A DNA stretch of 64,000 bases, taken from positions 1 through 64,000 of the forward strand of contig MU864012.1 of assembly GCA_033296885.1 (NCBI GenBank), read 5' to 3'. Positions 31,268 to 43,040 of the stretch are shown here, in pieces. The notes beneath the pieces are model-generated. The model made no database searches, was not told the origin of the DNA, and worked only from the letters and a program-made list of their open reading frames with translations. Position 1 is the stretch's first letter. Each line of letters starts with the position of its first letter. This stretch comes from Triangularia verruculosa (lineage: Eukaryota; Ascomycota; Sordariomycetes; Sordariales; Podosporaceae). Made by a program: the position numbers and the translations under genes.

Positions 31268-33227
31268 TCACCTCAGCGATACAAGCCTCGAAAACTCCAA
31301 CCCTATCCCCAGCCATGCCAGAGGTAAAATAACTATCAATAATTTAGATCTTTCAATCAAGAAAAAAAGATACACGAAAAAGCAGGATACACAAGTCAGG
31401 GCGAGAAGACAGGGTGAATGTCGCCAGAGTAGATGCATGAGAATGCTCGCAACCATACTCGAAACATGAAGCACAAAAGTGCAAACCCATAGCCTATGAA
31501 CTCGAAGCCATCTCCAGATCCCCATTCTCAGAGTTATGATCACGTCGGTTTCAGACTCGGCACCGAATGATATCTGTCCTCCCTGTAGATGAGCCGTGAC
31601 GTTATCTTTGAGCTGTAGATGTGTAAGCTGGTTGACGGATCTTATCCCTGACTGTTTAAGTTGTTTTCGCAATTCGCGCGACATGTGCAAAACACACTCC
31701 CATTCCTGTGGGACCTGGTCATATTGTGCCAGCGGCAAGTTGAATTGTGCTTTGAGCCAGATAAGGTAGATTCCAGTTGACCAGAGCAGCAGAGAATTGA
31801 TGGCGATATATAGCTGAAGGTAAGAAAATCCCCATTGGTATTTCTACATGTCGTTAGTTACTGCCCGTGAAAAGGGACGAATATTGCACATACATCGGAG
31901 ATGGGTTGGCAGCTGCCGTTTTCCAAGACGTAGTCCAGGGTAAAGATTCTATTGCCAGAGGCAAAGGTCGTCTTTGACTTGTTGCGGAACGGATATTCCT
32001 TTGTCAAAGGATCTTGCCAATCATAGCCATAAGCCACGGCTATGGCAGGTTCATCCATAGTATTGTCGGGTTCGGTCACAGCATTGCCAGTCAGGCGGGG
32101 AAGATAGAAGGCTGAGATGTTGAGGGCTGGTGTAGGTAGCTCATCCAAGTCTCCCCATTTGCTGCTGCTGTTGAAGCGACTGAGAAAGCCGTATTGGCGT
32201 ACATCTATTGTCGCCCGAGTGAGTGTCAAATGTACGTGCCATCACACTGTTCAGATAGGAGAAAATGGGGCTAGACTTACACTTCCAAACTTCAACCTGC
32301 AACTGGAACTTATCACCTTGGAGGTTGTGAAGATCCCAAAATGGCATATGGTCGTATTGACTTATGAGAGGTCCTCCTTTTGATGGGGCACGGTGAGTTA
32401 GTCCATCAATCTTTATCAGTACTAACATGACGCGAGGCTTACCAAGTGTTTCCGGCGCCCGGTATGACATGATGTAATCTTTGGTCAAGCCGATCCTATC
32501 ACCATCATGAATCACATACTCGACTAACGAAAAGGTTGAGTACTTGATGTAATCTTCCTGATTTGAGTTCTGTACAAACGCTTCAGTACTACCGGAGTAT
32601 CCTGTCATGGCGCTTGCTATGGTTGGGAAAACCAGAATGAAGTTGAGCGTAAAGACCACGAATGCCATCACTACTTTGGATCCTAGAATGTTCTGAGAGC
32701 TAAGTTCGCGAATCAAATGATAAATGGTAATCAGCGAGGTCTCCTGTTGTACGAACGTCATGTAATATGCCGAAATGGTTACCGGCCGCTTCTGAATCAC
32801 GACCGCGATGTAATTGGCAAACGCCTTCCATGAAACCCAGGTGAGAAGGGCTTGTCCAGCTCGCCCGATGACCTCGAACACCTTCAGCCAAAGTCTCGCG
32901 ATATGTTGAAAGGAACGGAAGACTTACCAGATCCCAAGCCAAATCTATTGCCTTCACTTCCGCGAAGGACATCGGCCTCGCTTTTAACGTGATATCAAAG
33001 AAGCTCGCTCGTGACCACCAGGTATAATCATCAGAAAAGGGACTGAATGTCCCGTCTGGTTTGCATGCCGCTCCTGTTGCTGGTAATCCACCCCAGACAC
33101 CCAACAGGATGACGAGTGTAAATAACACAGAGAACCATATTCCCGCGAGGATCCAGAATCCGACCTGAGTCCACTCGATCTTCTTTGGGTGAGAATGATG
33201 CTGGGTTTCCACGTCCTGTCCAGACAT
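31268..33227 (-). CDS. Fungal multi-spanning membrane protein of unknown function
   Basis: There are five exons: 32928-33227, 32443-32881, 32281-32376, 31894-32204 and 31268-31843; all introns are GT-AG. They encode 573 aa. Hydrophobic segments: FWILAGIWFSVLFTLVILLGVW near the N-terminus, GQALLTWVSWKAFANYIAVV, VVMAFVVFTLNFILVFPTIA, GFSYLQLYIAINSLLLWSTG, LWVCTFVLHVSSMVASILMH, CLLALTCVSCFFVYLFFL and LLIVILPLAWLGIGLEF. The block AIDLAWDLVFEVIGRAGQALLTWVSWKAFANY and the following ASAMTGYSG motif recur in a large uncharacterised family of ascomycete membrane proteins. There is no signal peptide, and the long hydrophilic loop (about 290-410) probably faces outward. Its function is unknown. Confidence 0.85.
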
Positions 33228-34030
33228 GATGTGCAGAGCTATTCGAAAGGTAATGAAATGTGCATCTTACATTGCGGAGTCTGGTACTTCCTAAGAAGAC
33301 AAGGGACCAGGAGAGTAATGGCTATTTGAATAGGTACCTAGGTAGGATATCCTGAGCGTCCGGTATCTACATATGGAGCAAATCTGCAACCCAGGCCTCG
33401 TTTAATATATCTTTATGTCTCTGCCACCAACCAACGACCTTACACCGGCATCAGGATGCTTTCATTGGTTCATTGGAGCAATATAGGGCTGAGATCCCGC
33501 GATCTAGTGTGCTGACTCACTCCCTCAACTTTCTTGACCGATGTGCAACCTCGTCGAAACCGTGGGGGTTGATGTGTGACAGCTGATTCGCTGAATCGTT
33601 ACTGCCCCTGAGTGGCGTTAGGTCCACCGACCGGTTTGTGCAATCAACAACGTGGCACAGGAGGTCCTTCCAAGAGGCACTTCGAAGTTCAAGTTGCACA
33701 CTAAAACATCTTTGAAAATGGTGGAAGTCTTTCTACTCTACATATAAGCTGCCTTAATGTCACCCTGCCCACATCGGCTTGTGAGAGTCCACCAAACCAA
33801 AGATCAGGCTGGTACTACGGTAAGCTTATTCTGCGCCCCTCGCCGCAGCCACACGCTATTACCGATGGTACCTAAGAGAGGAGAAAGGAAGAGCGAAAGA
33901 GAGAAGAAAAGGGGACATGGCCAACGGCGGTATGGGGCTGGCTGGCGGGCGATATCTCTCTCCCGGAGACGGATGATTGCCAGTTCCATTCCCTAGAGTT
34001 TCTTTCGCATCTTTGAACCCGACGCAAGAC
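33228..34030. other. Divergent intergenic region
   Basis: This is the promoter region for the membrane protein (minus) and the lipocalin-like gene (plus). It contains TAGGTACCTAGGTAGG (33331-33346) and a purine-rich tract (about 33870-33914). No gene was recognised. Confidence 0.5.
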
Positions 34031-34577
34031 ATGAAAACACAGGAAATCATCAACTTCCTCGCGGGAACGTACTCCCTCCTCAACAACACGCAGTAAGCAC
34101 CTATTAGCTCCCCACCTAGCCAGCGTCATGTCCAATAATAACCGATCCAGATGGCGAAACGGCACCCAAGTCCCCGACCCCTGGGGCAAAAACCCAGCCG
34201 GCTTGCTCACATACACCCGCTACGGGTACATGTCTGCGGTGATGAACTCGATGGAGCCGGAGAAGCGGCCCTCTAACCTGACCTGGCCGCCAAATGAGCA
34301 GGGGAACGTTGAGGATTGGGCTTTGATTGCTAAGAGCTCGCTGTCGTATTCGGGACCGTTTAGTCTTAACACGTCGGTGCCATTGACGAAGTACAGTGGA
34401 CAGGTGTTGCATGGTCCGGTGGTGACGGGGAGTATGCCGAGTATGGTGGGGGTGGTTCAGAGGAGGAATTATACGGTTGTGGAGCGGGATGGGGAGGTGT
34501 ATTTGTCGATTGCTGTGATCACTACGCAGGTGGGTGCGAGGTCGGAGATTTGGTGGAGGAGGGTGGCGAAGGGGTAG
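34031..34577 (+). CDS. Lipocalin-like domain protein
   Basis: The exons are 34031-34092 and 34151-34577 with a 58-bp intron (donor gtaagc), encoding 162 aa. MKTQEIINFLAGTYSLLNNTQWRNGTQVPDPWGKNPAGLLTYTRYGYMSAVM is the hallmark of the lipocalin-like domain family (PF13924): a short helix, GTY..L, then GKNP.GLL.YT..GYMSA. The rest (LAKSSLSYSGPFSL..., VLHGPVVTGSMPSMVG) forms the barrel strands. There is no signal peptide. In fungi such proteins occur alone or near secondary-metabolism genes; no cluster is seen here. The ligand is unknown. Confidence 0.85.
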
Positions 34578-34767
34578 GTTGGGTGGTATCTGAAGATGGG
34601 GTGCGATCTTGTGGTGGGAATTATTTGACTTTCTACAAAAAGCTTCTTTTTATTAGGTCGCATGAAGCATGAGGGGCTTCTATCTGTCAATATAAGGTAT
34701 ACAATATTTGTTTTGAATTCAATGGCAAGGTATACTGAGTCTCTCAATTATGATCGTTTGTGGCAGG

Positions 34768-35781
34768 TCATTCTCTGCTGTGATACATCGTCGTGGGAAG
34801 CTCCACTGGACCCGGGTTTGGTCCGTTGCCTTGGTATGCTGGTAACTCCTGAGGGCCCCAGCCAGCGTGGTTATAGTGTGTCCAGGTTGCTGTCTTATGA
34901 TCTGGTGATTGTTTTACAAGAGGCTTCGGGATAGGAGCTACGCCAACTTTGGGTGTCTTGGCGCTGTTGCGATTCCGTCTCAGCAACCAGACAATGATGA
35001 TACCTGAGGCGCACAAGAGTGCGATAGAACCTATCACACCACCTACAATTGCGCCAATATTGTTTGTCTGGGTGTTCTCATCATCTGTCGAACCTCGCTG
35101 CCCAGTAGTTTCGGCTTGAGGGATAGTGGTCTCGGAACCAGACGCCGATGCATCGACTTGAGTCAGGGTAGATGTTGGGGTAGACGAAGTGTCTGGGTTC
35201 TCTGAGGTTGATACTGTGGTCGAAGATACGCTGCTCTCGGTCTTCGTAGTAAACGCCATGTAGTTATCGGTGCTGGGGCCCTTTCCACAGGCGAGGTATG
35301 TAAACGGGCCCACGTTGTTGGGCAGGGTGAGAAGTGCGGTAGAACAAAACGGAGCTGAAGGATCGGAGCTGCGTCACAGAACATGGTCAATCGGTAGTTT
35401 TTGATGGCAAGACAAGGAGACGTACCAAGTAAACGTTGTCAGGGCGGCATTGGTAAACCCGCATCCCTTTGAACACCCATGTCTGTCAACGCAGCTTCCC
35501 GCCAGACCGCAGTCAGTTGCAGAGATGACGGTGGTCGGACAGAAACCCCAGAGGTCGTGGATCAGATCGACACGGCAGTCGAACCCATTATTTGCCGTTC
35601 GGACCTTCGAGGCATCGCCCGTGGAAAAAAGCGTGAAGTACTTGGTGATGAGAACTGTGCCTTGCCTTTTCTGTTGGTAGAGTGTTGTTGCATTGCGAGG
35701 GTGTGTGATCTGGGACAAAGACGCTTGGGTGAGGCCACTGAAAGCGTGGAAACAAAATGTGAGGAAGAGAACAGCTCTCAT
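34768..35781 (-). CDS. Single-pass cell-surface protein with Ser/Thr-rich stalk
   Basis: The exons are 35426-35781 and 34768-35368 with a 57-bp intron, encoding 318 aa. The signal peptide is MRAVLFLTFCFHAFSGLTQA. A Cys-containing ectodomain (FDCRVDLIHDLWGFCPTTVISATDCGLAGSCVDRHGCSKGCGF...CSDPSAPFC...YLACGKG) is followed by a Ser/Thr-rich stalk, a transmembrane helix (GAIVGGVIGSIALLCASGIIIVWLL), RRN and a ~70-residue cytoplasmic tail with Pro/Tyr. This is the build of fungal cell-wall sensors and WSC/Mid2-type proteins, but the Cys pattern is not a WSC domain. The function is inferred from topology only. Confidence 0.8.
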
Positions 35782-36348
35782 GATGAAGTAGAGTTGGTGA
35801 AATAGAATAATGCCACATGCATCGATGGCCTCTCCTCGAGATGATGAACGACCGGTGTCACGGATTCCAAGGACATGGCAGAAATGTGATAGATGGTGGC
35901 AAGGCTATCCAATATAAAGCCAAGGTAAACAGTAGACGCCCTCGACATCTTGAACCAACATCTCGTTGACCGTGTCCTTGCATCCCAGTTCTGATACCCT
36001 GGATTTGGTCCCATGTTAGTTGACGGTTGGGTGCAACCCCTGTCAAGCCAGCGAATCAAAGAACGTTGTGAATCCCGACACAATGGTACCGGCGCTTACC
36101 TGGAACACCCGACTCCTCACAAAGAAAATTCTAACGTTCATCTGAATTCGCGCTCGCTTCACTCTTGGCTTCGACTTTTCGCTCCAGATCGCAACCGTAA
36201 AGGCTGGGCAAATGCACAGAGGCGCCTGCGTCAGTGTTGAACAGGTGACGTGGGACTGGCTGACATCTTCATCAACGGTGTAGGTACGTCCCCCCTCGTT
36301 ATGAATTTTCCAGCAAAACATGCCACAACATTGCAACAACACGCTACC
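35782..36348. other. Divergent intergenic region
   Basis: This is the promoter region shared by the cell-surface protein (minus) and the GT69 gene (plus). No separate gene was recognised. Confidence 0.5.
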
Positions 36349-37750
36349 ATGACTCGGCGACTACTTGCTTTCATTTTGCCCGCAGGCGGGCTCTTGTTCC
36401 TGGCCTTCACTCTTTGGCTGGGACGAGAGCAGATATCCAGCATACCGCGTCTATCTTTTTGGCGCCCTCAAACTACAACACAAACGCCTGTGTCGCCTGC
36501 AGTATCTGTACCAAGCGCTGGAACGCCTGCCATCACTGCTGTATCAACTACAACAACTAGTGCCTCGACCAGCGGTATGAACTACCTCAGGTATCTTCAT
36601 GTTCTTAGACCTCCCGCTAATTGCCTACCCGGTAACAGGAATTCTGCCGCAACAAACGCAAGCTGCATACGTCCACGCCATCATGAACCCAGAAGACACG
36701 AAACTTCCCCGACTACATTGCCCCCAGCCAGACCTCTCGCGCTACGACTATCTATCCGAAACAGCACGTGATGCGGGGGACTCAATCCGATATTTCATAG
36801 CCCTCGATCTTCGACAATGCGTCTCGCTTCTCCCACGACTCATAGGAAGCGTTGTTGAAGCTATCCGTTTTCTAGGTCCACGAAACTGCGCCTTGTCTAT
36901 CATCGAAGGAAACTCCGACGACGGTACAGGAGAGGTCTTGGCTGCGCTACACCCTGAGCTAGATGCTCTGACGACGACCTACTACTTCAAAACGAGCGAT
37001 ATTAACCCGAAGCAAGGAGACCGCATCCAAAAGCTTGCTCAGCTGCGCAACATGGCTCTTCAGCCACTCGTTAACGACACCGAGTCTAAAAGGTTTCCTG
37101 CCAAAAACACCAATGTCATCTTTTTGAACGATGTTGCGATATGCCTCGAGGATATCCTCGAATTGGTACACCAACAACGAGCCCTCGGTGCCGACATGAC
37201 ATGCGGCATGGACTGGACCTATGTCGGGCCGGATCCGACCTTCTACGACGTATGGATAGCGCGAGGGATGAACGGTGACTCCTTCTTTGAGATACCTCAA
37301 GATGGAAACTGGAACTCGGCCTGGAATCTCTTCTGGAACAACCCAAACGCTCGGCAACGATTGCTTTCCCACCAACCATTCCAGGTCTTTTCTTGTTGGA
37401 ACGGAGCTGTAGTGTTCACGGCAACACCCATCATCGACCGGACTATTTCATTCAGATCACACAGGGAGGGTGAGTGTCTGCAAGGCGAGCCACAGTTGCT
37501 GTGCAAAGACATGTGGTTCCACGGATACGGCAAGATTGCCGTCGTTCCTACTGTCAACTTGGAATACTCGGACAAAAACGGCAGACGAATCAAGGAGGCA
37601 AAAGGTTATGTATCTCGCTGGGTTAACGCGCCTGGACACTCTGATGAGTCAATCGAGTGGCAGCTGAAACCGCCTGAGAAGGTCAAATGCATACCGACGT
37701 ACGAGAACCAGTTCTTTGAACCTTGGAACTCGACACAGCCTGGGACTTGA
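36349..37750 (+). CDS. GT69 (CAP59/CMT1-type) alpha-1,3-mannosyltransferase
   Basis: The exons are 36349-36574 and 36639-37750, with a 64-bp intron (donor gtatga, branch GCTAAT, acceptor aacag). They encode 445 aa from ATG 36349 (a longer in-frame start at 36250 is less likely). It has type II topology: MTRRLLAFILPAGGLLFLAFTLWL anchor, a Ser/Thr/Pro stem, then a luminal catalytic domain (PF11735): RYFIALDLRQCVSLLPRLIGSVVEAIRFLG, CALSIIEGNSDDGTGEVL, RIQKLAQLRNMALQPL, VIFLNDVAICLEDILEL, ADMTCGMDW, FYDVWIARGMNGDSFFEIP, FQVFSCWNGAVVF, ECLQGEPQLLCKDMWFHGYGKIAVVPTVNLEY. In Cryptococcus the founding member transfers mannose from GDP-mannose; this copy presumably acts in Golgi glycan synthesis. The NDxA/NSDDG motifs probably bind the metal and nucleotide sugar. 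Confidence 0.9.
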
Positions 37751-38128
37751 TCCGTCTCCGGAATCAGGGGAGGCGACGTTCTCATAACATGGAATCCTCG
37801 TTGTTTTTGAAGGGTCTGGACAGCCGAGGCCAAGGCTAGGCTTCTTGGCAGGGCATTGACAACACGAGATTGCTGGCTGCAGGGATCGTGTTTGCGGGTC
37901 CTAATCATCGTCTGTGCGACATTACAGAGCTTTTGATTGGCTTAAAGATTCGAAATTGTCTGTCACGGCGTCCGCGATGTTGGTCCCAGGCAACAGTGGT
38001 GCACAGCCCCTTGGATAAATCCAAGAACAAAAAGTCCAATTTTACCAACAGGTCCTTTTGAGCCCCTGGGCCCCCGCCGTCTTAGGACTTCGTTTTCACC
38101 ATCTTCAAATCGTACTGACGACGCAAAG
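37751..38128. other. Intergenic region
   Basis: 3' flank of the GT69 gene and promoter of the next gene. Nothing else was recognised. Confidence 0.5.
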
Positions 38129-39174
38129 ATGGCCGAGACGACGACAACAACCACGACGACTCACGCGACGCCAGCGCCAGCGCCGACAACGACGCCTACC
38201 CCAACTCCTGCACCACCGGCAGCGCACTTACCACCTGGCCGGTTCGTCGCAGCGCCGAATGATTTGCCGCCGAAATATGTGTCACCGAAATCGTACTGGG
38301 TCACCAAAGTGGGTGGAAGGATATTTTCAATCGTCTGTAGCATCGTTGCGATAGGTCTTGGCGCTGCTTTGATGGCCGACGCTAGAATTGGGGGGTTCTA
38401 TGCCGTGTTTATCTTACCAGCCGTGAGTTGAACATCAGTCTCCAGTTTTCACCATCACTCACTAGGTGCTGACTATTTTTGTGCTTGCATAGGCGGTTGT
38501 ATGCATTGCATGGGACATCGCCGAGATATCCTGCATTTACAAGCGCGGCGGCAACAGAGGGATCCATCCCGGAGCCATCGTGGGCGTGGACCTGATCCTC
38601 TGGTTGGGTCTGGTCTTCATCTCGCTCTTGTGTATCTCGTGGTCGCTTATAAACGCCAGATATCACGTCGAGGGGTATGGCCGGTCTATCAACGATCCTT
38701 ACAACGACGACTATGGGACTCGGTCGTACAGAGACCAGGATGAAAACTACAAGAATCCGGAATATCGGGCTTTGGTGAACAAGATCAATGGACTGTCGAA
38801 GGCGCTGAGTGCCTTCTTTTGCTTCTTGACGTAAGTTTTTGTTTTTCTCTGCTTGATGGAATGGCTGGGGTTCTGACGAGACGTGTTGATATAGCTTGAC
38901 GCATTTTGGCCTGTTTGTTATTGGGTGCGTTGAGACAAACATTCGCAACAGGATGCCGAAGATGGTTTATGTGATGGCGCCACCTCAGTTGGAGTATTAT
39001 GTTCCTGGCCCGCCGTCTGGGGTGTTGCCGGCGCCGTATGGAGCTCCTATGATGCCGATGCAGCAACAGCAGCAGCAGCAGCAGCAGCCGGTGCCTATGA
39101 TGCCGGCGCAACCTGGTCCTGTCTATGCTGGGGAGCCGAAGCCACCTGTTGTGGGGGGCGAGAGATACGCTTGA
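38129..39174 (+). CDS. MARVEL-like four-helix membrane protein
   Basis: The exons are 38129-38422, 38493-38830 and 38895-39174 (introns of 70 and 64 bp), encoding 303 aa. After a Thr/Pro-rich N-terminus (ATPAPAPTTTPTPTPAPP) come four hydrophobic segments: IFSIVCSIVAIGLGAALMA, GFYAVFILPAAVVCIAWDIAEI, VDLILWLGLVFISLLCISW and SAFFCFLTLTHFGLFVIGCV. The C-terminal tail is Pro/Met-rich with a (Q)9 run. The four-helix spacing with short loops resembles fungal MARVEL-type proteins that organise plasma-membrane or vesicle domains. The assignment rests on topology, not on a diagnostic motif. Confidence 0.75.
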
Positions 39175-40281
39175 GAGGAATGTTGAGTCAGATACCCTTT
39201 GTTAGATTAATCGTAATGTTTGAAGCTGTGGTGCTTGAGACGAAATGATTCACACTTGGTGCTTTCTGACGGTTACTACCTTAGCTATGTGAAGTGCATG
39301 GGGGCTTTGGCAACTAGGCACGCCTCTGACGTTGTTGTTGATAGGTACTTTTCTTCGCCGAAGGTATAGCCTGCTGCCTGACAACTGGTCACCCTGGTAA
39401 GCTCTTGATTAAAGGGTTGGACGGACTAGCTATGGGGACATGAAGGGGGCTCTTATTGAGATGGAACGAGCAGGCATCCTCCAACGGCCAAGTATAAACA
39501 AGTAGTTAACGTAGTCTATGGAGTATAGGTAGTTACTTTCCCGCCCTCGACCACCCCAGATTGACTTGCTTCATGACTGTTGGCCAGGCAATAGATAGAG
39601 TCATAAGTTTATGAGACAATTATGACTAGGTAAGTAGAGTCAAGAGCGAGTCAAGCCTGCACGCTCGACTTGCTTGTGACCGTTAAATGATCATCCTCGC
39701 CGTGGAATATAGAAGGGCCGTGTTCTATGTAGGGGGGACCCATTAAATCTAGAATCTACATGATTACCTACCTTCTTCTAGGTTTCATTCCTATGGACAA
39801 AAAGAAGGCTTCCTGGAGTGGCATATAAATATTAACAGGTAAAACTCCACTCCATAGTATTCGTTCTTTACTCCCCACTACTTGCTACAGTTCAAATCCT
39901 CACCATGTCTATTCTCCGGGGAGTAAGCATCCTCAGCGCAACTTCACCTCCCACCGCCCAACAAATTCTGCCATGCGCCAGTTTGCTTGTTTGACCAGCC
40001 GCTCTGTTTGGGAAGCTACGACCTTCGACAGCCCCGTCAGAAATTTTTCGCAGAATTTGCTGCCTTATTCTTCTTTCCCACCGGAGCAGCCAAAGTCACT
40101 CCCTTTGGGTTTTCTTCCCACCGTTTTCATCGAAAAAATATCACCATTTCGCCCACCGCTGAGCTAATGCGATACCCTCTCACTCCCAACGGCGGCGAGA
40201 ATACCGAGTTGCCGGCGATCAATAACGCAAGCCCAGACTTGTCCGAAACCTGCGTGTCGATCGCATCGACAACGATCCACG
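39175..40281. other. Intergenic region
   Basis: About 1.1 kb. A possible short 5' exon (ATG at 39905 followed by gtaagc at 39923) might belong to the small gene downstream, but I cannot connect it with confidence. No other gene was recognised. Confidence 0.4.
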
Positions 40282-40656
40282 ATGCCCACCATCCAACAGT
40301 TCAACAGCCTCTGCGACGCCATGATTGAGTTTCACCGCGACCAGAAAGATTCCTGCTTCACCAGAGCTGAAGCGGCTGTTGACCAGGGGACGAAGACGAA
40401 TGACGCAATCATGCGAGAAATTGGTAGCCGTACTTTAAAGGCGGAAGAGGTTAGGGATAAGCTGGCCGAATCTATGTTGGTAATGTAGGTGGCAACGTAC
40501 CTCGATATTCTTTTCAATGGAGGCTAATCCCGACGTGTTCACAGCCGGCAGATGCATACCGTCCAGTTGATGGCGATCGATGAGGCGATGGCTCACGGCC
40601 GTGACATGGTAAAATGGGCGAGTCTAAAGGGAGGAGTGATGCCGGGCTATGCCTAA
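40282..40656 (+). CDS. Small hypothetical helical protein
   Basis: The exons are 40282-40479 and 40552-40656 with a 72-bp intron (donor gtaatg, acceptor ggcag). They encode 100 aa. The predicted product is mostly amphipathic helix (FNSLCDAMIEFHRDQKDS, ADQGT-like AVDQGTKTNDAIMREIG, LKAEEVRDKLAESMLMHTV, AIDEAMAHGRDMVKWASL) and has no signal peptide or membrane segment. The splice sites and charge pattern suggest a real gene; the family is unknown. Confidence 0.45.
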
Positions 40657-41082
40657 TTGCTGCGTTGGCATTTATAGTCCGCGGGGAGTAGCGGTGACAA
40701 CAGAGGGTTGGGTTGCACATTGCGGAAATGGAAGGGGAAATGGACAACAAGCAGGCAATACAGAATCTTGAGCTGGGTCAGTCCGATGTCTTATATGTGA
40801 TTTTCCATGAAGCATTATGTCTGGCGCGCCCCGCCTGTGTGTTTGATACCTTACCTGATTCTTCCCCACTCCACCGATGGTGACACCGACAACAGGTATA
40901 ACACCAGTGCTTCCGGAATGATCAGGTTTATCTTAAAATATACTACCTTGGCTGTTCTCCAAGATAACTAAGGTATGTTTCTCATAATTCAATGTCACAA
41001 TCTGAGGTACATCCGGTAAGTGTCTTCTATTGGGGCAAGTATTCGATCACCTCTGTGGCTGCTTATTCCTACCCCATCCTCG
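40657..41082. other. Intergenic region
   Basis: This is the 3' flank of two convergent genes. No gene was recognised. Confidence 0.5.
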
Positions 41083-42039
41083 TTATACCAGAAAATTGAC
41101 AACGGCTGCTGTCAAAACCGTCAACAGCCCACCCCTCACAAACCCCCTTCTTGCCGCTCCACTTGTAGGGCCTGGTGCCAAACCTGTGCCTGTAGGTGTC
41201 GGAGTGAAACTCCCTGTTCCCAGTCCCGTAGTAGGAGGCGTGTCAGGTCCATCGGTAGTGACATCCTCGCTATCTACTGTCCTCGTCGTAACCGCTTCAC
41301 TCTCCTCCGCTGAAGTTGTCGGCACATGAATCGGCGACGTATAGCTCTCGAGCCAATACTGCGTACAATCCCCATAACAAGTATGCCCATCCGCAAAAAT
41401 AGTCGCAGCATAGCTCTCAGCCGCCGCCCACACCTCCTTGTTCCCCTCCCAGACCTCCGTCCGCAATCCCACGTCCCTTCTTCTCTCCCATGCGTGAGTA
41501 TCCCTATAGTCGGTCAAAGTAACCGTCCTTTTCCCTCCCGTCATCGTACCCCTGCATCGTGGAAGCAAGTACGCATCCCCAGACCAGGTCGTCCCCTCAT
41601 GAACATGCGTCCTGGTCTTCTTGTTCTCCCCGTAATCGTCATGGGTGAACTTGATGTCCCCTTCAGGACAGCATTGCACGTGCTTTGCCATGACGTCGTA
41701 TGCCGTAACCCTCGTGGTGCCTTCCCCAGAGCTCCAAAATGGGTGGTAGGTGAATGAGCTGGCGGCAGTGTAGCTCACTGGACAAGGCGCGTAGCCCACA
41801 TTCGAGACGCCCCCTGGTCGGAAGGACCAGGCGGCATAGCAATCTGGATTGAGCTTGTCGTAGGGATCGCCCACTTGGACTGCAGTGCACTCGGGGAGCC
41901 AGGTGGGCAGGGGAACGACTGTGGTGGGGGTTGGGTGGCCGGCGTACATGAAGCATGTCTTCTCCACGGCGTAGAGGTCTTTGCCGATGCCGCATGACGC
42001 AGCTGGGGTGAAGCGCGTGTAGACTGTTGGGGATGCCAT
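41083..42039 (-). CDS. Cys-containing fungal protein with C-terminal membrane anchor
   Basis: A single exon of 318 aa. The ATG at 42039 (MASPTVYTRFTPAASCGIG) is chosen because the frame upstream, though open to 42351, looks non-coding. Residues 1-250 contain evenly spaced Cys and Trp (CFMYAGHP, LPECTAVQVGDPYDKLNPDCYAAWSFRPGG, YAPCPVSYTAASS, HVQCCPEGDIKF, LPRCRGTMTGG, HTCYGDCTQYWLESY). Then come a Ser/Thr/Pro stalk and a hydrophobic C-terminus (GGLLTVLTAAVVNFLV) suitable for a GPI or tail anchor. Proteins of this form without a classical signal peptide are frequent in ascomycetes. The function is unknown. Confidence 0.7.
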   Translation of the reverse strand: MASPTVYTRFTPAASCGIGKDLYAVEKTCFMYAGHPTPTTVVPLPTWLPECTAVQVGDPYDKLNPDCYAAWSFRPGGVSNVGYAPCPVSYTAASSFTYHPFWSSGEGTTRVTAYDVMAKHVQCCPEGDIKFTHDDYGENKKTRTHVHEGTTWSGDAYLLPRCRGTMTGGKRTVTLTDYRDTHAWERRRDVGLRTEVWEGNKEVWAAAESYAATIFADGHTCYGDCTQYWLESYTSPIHVPTTSAEESEAVTTRTVDSEDVTTDGPDTPPTTGLGTGSFTPTPTGTGLAPGPTSGAARRGFVRGGLLTVLTAAVVNFLV

Positions 42040-43040
42040 CTTGTCACTTGTGGAGGCTAAGGGGAAGAAGAGGTGGAGAGGAAACAAGCGACGGACGGGA
42101 ATGAAGTTGTTTTTGATTGTTTTGCAGGCCAAGAAAGTTGGGAACCGGACCCTGGCTTCCCACCATTCCTGATGAGAATGCGCAGACACATCGCCAAGCC
42201 TGGACTTGGACGGAATCGAGTGAGGCGCGTTCAGTTTTCCGCACGACGCACTGTCTTGGCGGCGGATAGTGATTGGCGGGACGCGGCTAGACGGCGCCGA
42301 GCTGACACGGCCACGAGGGAGGCAAGGTGCCAGTTCTCTGAATGTTCTCATACTTCAAAGTTGTGGGAAATTTGTGGGAGGTTTGCACTCAAGGGCAGAA
42401 GTCTGGGGCTTCTGTTGGAGACAACTCTCAATAAGGGAAACTCTCAATATAGATAGGTCTGTTGTTCATAATTACATTGCCCTTCCCAGAACTCTCTCAC
42501 CTGACTGCCCGTAGAGCCAAGAAATCAAGGTCACATCGCAAACATAATGCATCACCAACAAGGTTACCTACGGCTCACGAGTATCCCATTATGGACACAA
42601 TAAATACTTGGCTAGGGTTGCTCTAATGCTGCCAAGCGGGCGTATCGATGTTGACGTACCTACCTAGGATGTTTGGTATTCTGGGACTGTGTTGGAAGAA
42701 ACGGTGATATCGACGAAAACACACATAACGAAGCAGGGGGACAAGGGATCGGTGAAGGGAACTATTCTGGTATCAGGGGAATAGAAGCTGAATTACCCTC
42801 CAACTACCTTACCTATTGACTCAATTTACAACTTATCCTGTAAGAAATTCCTCAATATTTTCACTCCATTTTAAGCCTGGTAATCTAAATCAAGTCAATT
42901 CCGTTTTATTTAAGAACGTCCCTCTTCCACTTCAACTTTGCTACTGGTACTCTACATCATTGACGGGTGGTTTACCAACCAATATATCACTACGGCCCAA
43001 CGCAATCTTCGTTAGCCTCGTCAACAGACTCACCCAAGTC
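42040..43040. other. Intergenic region
   Basis: This is the upstream region of the anchored protein. A plus-strand ORF at 42816-43172 shows no family similarity or intron logic and overlaps the 2EXR relic on the other strand; I do not call it. A GTACCTACCTAGGA motif lies at 42657-42669. Confidence 0.45.

Noticed and set aside
41083..42351. Longer version of the anchored protein starting at 42351
   Set aside because: The first 104 residues look like translated promoter (no motif, basic and Pro/Ser-rich); ATG 42039 matches the usual N-terminus of such proteins.
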